A model generated the notes under the pieces. That model was given only the letters and a program-made list of their open reading frames with translations. It ran no database searches and was not told the origin of the DNA. This document shows, piece by piece, positions 63,129-64,000 of a DNA stretch of 64,000 nucleotides (position 1 is the stretch's first letter; the number at the start of each line of letters is the position of its first letter). The translations under genes and the position numbers were made by a program. Origin of the DNA: JBGPQJ01 sp963709295 (GTDB lineage: Bacteria; Chloroflexota; Anaerolineae; Anaerolineales; Villigracilaceae); NCBI GenBank assembly GCA_963709295.1, contig CAVPVW010000008.1:310001-374000 (forward strand). Direction: 5' to 3'.

Positions 63129-64000
63129 ATGAGCAAGAAAAATCTATACAAAGAAAGGCGGCGCATCAGCCTGGTTCTCTTGACCAGTCTGGGTCTTTTG
63201 CTCGCACTTGGAGCGTGGATCGGACTCTCGGGGAGTCCATCCGCCCTGGCCGCACCGGCACCCCTGTCCACCCTGCAAAGCACGACCCCCGATGAGGTCT
63301 GCCTCGGCTGCCATACACAGCCTGGAATGACCGTCGAATTGACCAGCGGGGAAGTGCTTCCTCTGACCATCGATGAACAGGTTTTCGAAGCCAGCGTCCA
63401 CGGTGAGAATGAAGTCTCCTGTGTCTTCTGCCACACCACCATCAGTGAATTTCCCCATCCTGAGAAGACTGCAGACAGCCTGCGCGATTTCGATCTTGAG
63501 AATTACACGACCTGCAAACAGTGCCATGAAGAGCAATTTCTCAAGACCCTCGACAGTGTTCATCAAAGAGCGTTGGCCGGGGGAAATACCAATGCAGCCA
63601 TCTGCACCGATTGCCACAATCCACACACGCAGCCCCGTCTCACCGATCCCGAATCAGGCGAATTAAAACAGGAGGCGCGGGTTCACATTCCGGAGACCTG
63701 CGCACGCTGTCACAGCAGCATCTATGAAATGTATCAAACCACCGTCCACGGCTCCGCGCTGATCGGTGAAGGCAACCCCGATGTCCCGACTTGCATTGAC
63801 TGCCACGGTGTGCATGATATTGCCGACCCGACCACCAGTGAGTTCCGGCTCCAATCGCCTACCGAAATGTGCGGGAAGTGTCACACCGACGAAGAGAAAA
63901 TGGCCAGGTACGGCCTAGCCACGAATGTGCTGAACACTTATGTAGGCGATTTCCACGGCACTACCGTGATCTTCGAACAGCAATCCCCAGACCAGGAAAC
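63129..64000 (+). CDS. Exported multihaem cytochrome c, truncated by the window end
   Basis: From ATG 63129 the frame stays open to the last base (about 290 residues, no stop). A basic start and signal-type span ('RISLVLLTSLGLLLALGAWI') are followed by seven CxxCH sites: CLGCH, CVFCH, CKQCH, CTDCH, CARCH, CIDCH and CGKCH, with further His residues between them. The spacing resembles NapC/NrfH- or octahaem-type cytochromes that relay electrons outside the membrane. It is divergent from ccmE. The ccm operon would be needed to mature it. The C-terminus is not visible. Confidence 0.88.
   Translation, partial: MSKKNLYKERRRISLVLLTSLGLLLALGAWIGLSGSPSALAAPAPLSTLQSTTPDEVCLGCHTQPGMTVELTSGEVLPLTIDEQVFEASVHGENEVSCVFCHTTISEFPHPEKTADSLRDFDLENYTTCKQCHEEQFLKTLDSVHQRALAGGNTNAAICTDCHNPHTQPRLTDPESGELKQEARVHIPETCARCHSSIYEMYQTTVHGSALIGEGNPDVPTCIDCHGVHDIADPTTSEFRLQSPTEMCGKCHTDEEKMARYGLATNVLNTYVGDFHGTTVIFEQQSPDQE

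Overview
The window looks like a chromosomal segment of a bacterium related to Chloroflexota (Anaerolineae-like); this is an inference. It rests on several gene types occurring together: a mevalonate-pathway decarboxylase, a T-box-controlled leuS, a complete CcmA-I cytochrome c maturation operon, a fused E1 alpha/beta 2-oxoacid dehydrogenase, many lipoproteins with Thr/Pro-rich spacers, and HdrD-like membrane Fe-S proteins beside a Rieske/cytochrome b module. Coding density is high, with short intergenic gaps and many hairpin terminators. There is no prophage, no CRISPR array and no rRNA. Mobile DNA survives only as relics: an orphan group II intron domain V, an IS200/IS605-like hairpin element and a MITE-like repeat.

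Layout. 1-8.3 kb: start of msrP (minus), a DedA protein, an M24 peptidase, a two-component system (minus), a four-gene ApbE/flavocytochrome-like operon (plus) and a mevalonate (di)phosphate decarboxylase. 8.4-12.1 kb: site-2 protease, HEAT-repeat protein, AEC permease, acylphosphatase, intron relic. 12.1-15.5 kb: two tRNA-Ala genes, T-box leader, leuS with a lysine-rich N-terminal extension. 15.6-17.7 kb: an AbiEii-type nucleotidyltransferase pair, a relic element, and a methyltransferase gene interrupted by two adjacent in-frame UGA codons. 17.7-30 kb: lipid kinase, GGDEF protein, a DprE2/DprE1-like pair, two AI-2E-type permeases, lipB, FHA protein, a metallopeptidase lipoprotein, P1 peptidase, GNAT protein. 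30-36 kb: clpC, a membrane protein, a secreted M6-like protease, a cupin. 36-43 kb (minus): E1-E2-methyltransferase-Nudix-DUF3052-like-E3-TPR, a 2-oxoacid dehydrogenase operon. 43-45 kb: aminotransferase and decayed genes. 45-52 kb (minus): cytochrome b, subunit IV, Rieske and HdrD-like proteins, then a LysR regulator. 52-63 kb (minus): a secreted lytic-transglycosylase-like protein and the ccm operon. 63.1 kb to the end: a multihaem cytochrome c running off the window.

The right third forms one functional theme. The ccm operon attaches haem to c-type cytochromes. The neighbouring dihaem lipoprotein, the haem-c-bearing cytochrome b and the multihaem cytochrome are its likely clients. The Rieske/b module and the HdrD-like proteins would move electrons between menaquinol and soluble or periplasmic partners.

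The most unusual signal is at 17233-17267. Two consecutive UGA codons sit in an otherwise intact methyltransferase frame, and a strong hairpin with a GGUC-containing loop lies 10 nt downstream. This spacing and loop fit a bacterial SECIS, so the protein may contain a Sec-Sec pair.

At least six other genes carry single-base frame breaks, mostly +1 insertions, several in homopolymers. Two more show in-frame TAA codons. These may be assembly errors or real decay; the affected entries say so. The tandem UGA cannot be explained by an indel, because the frame is the same on both sides.
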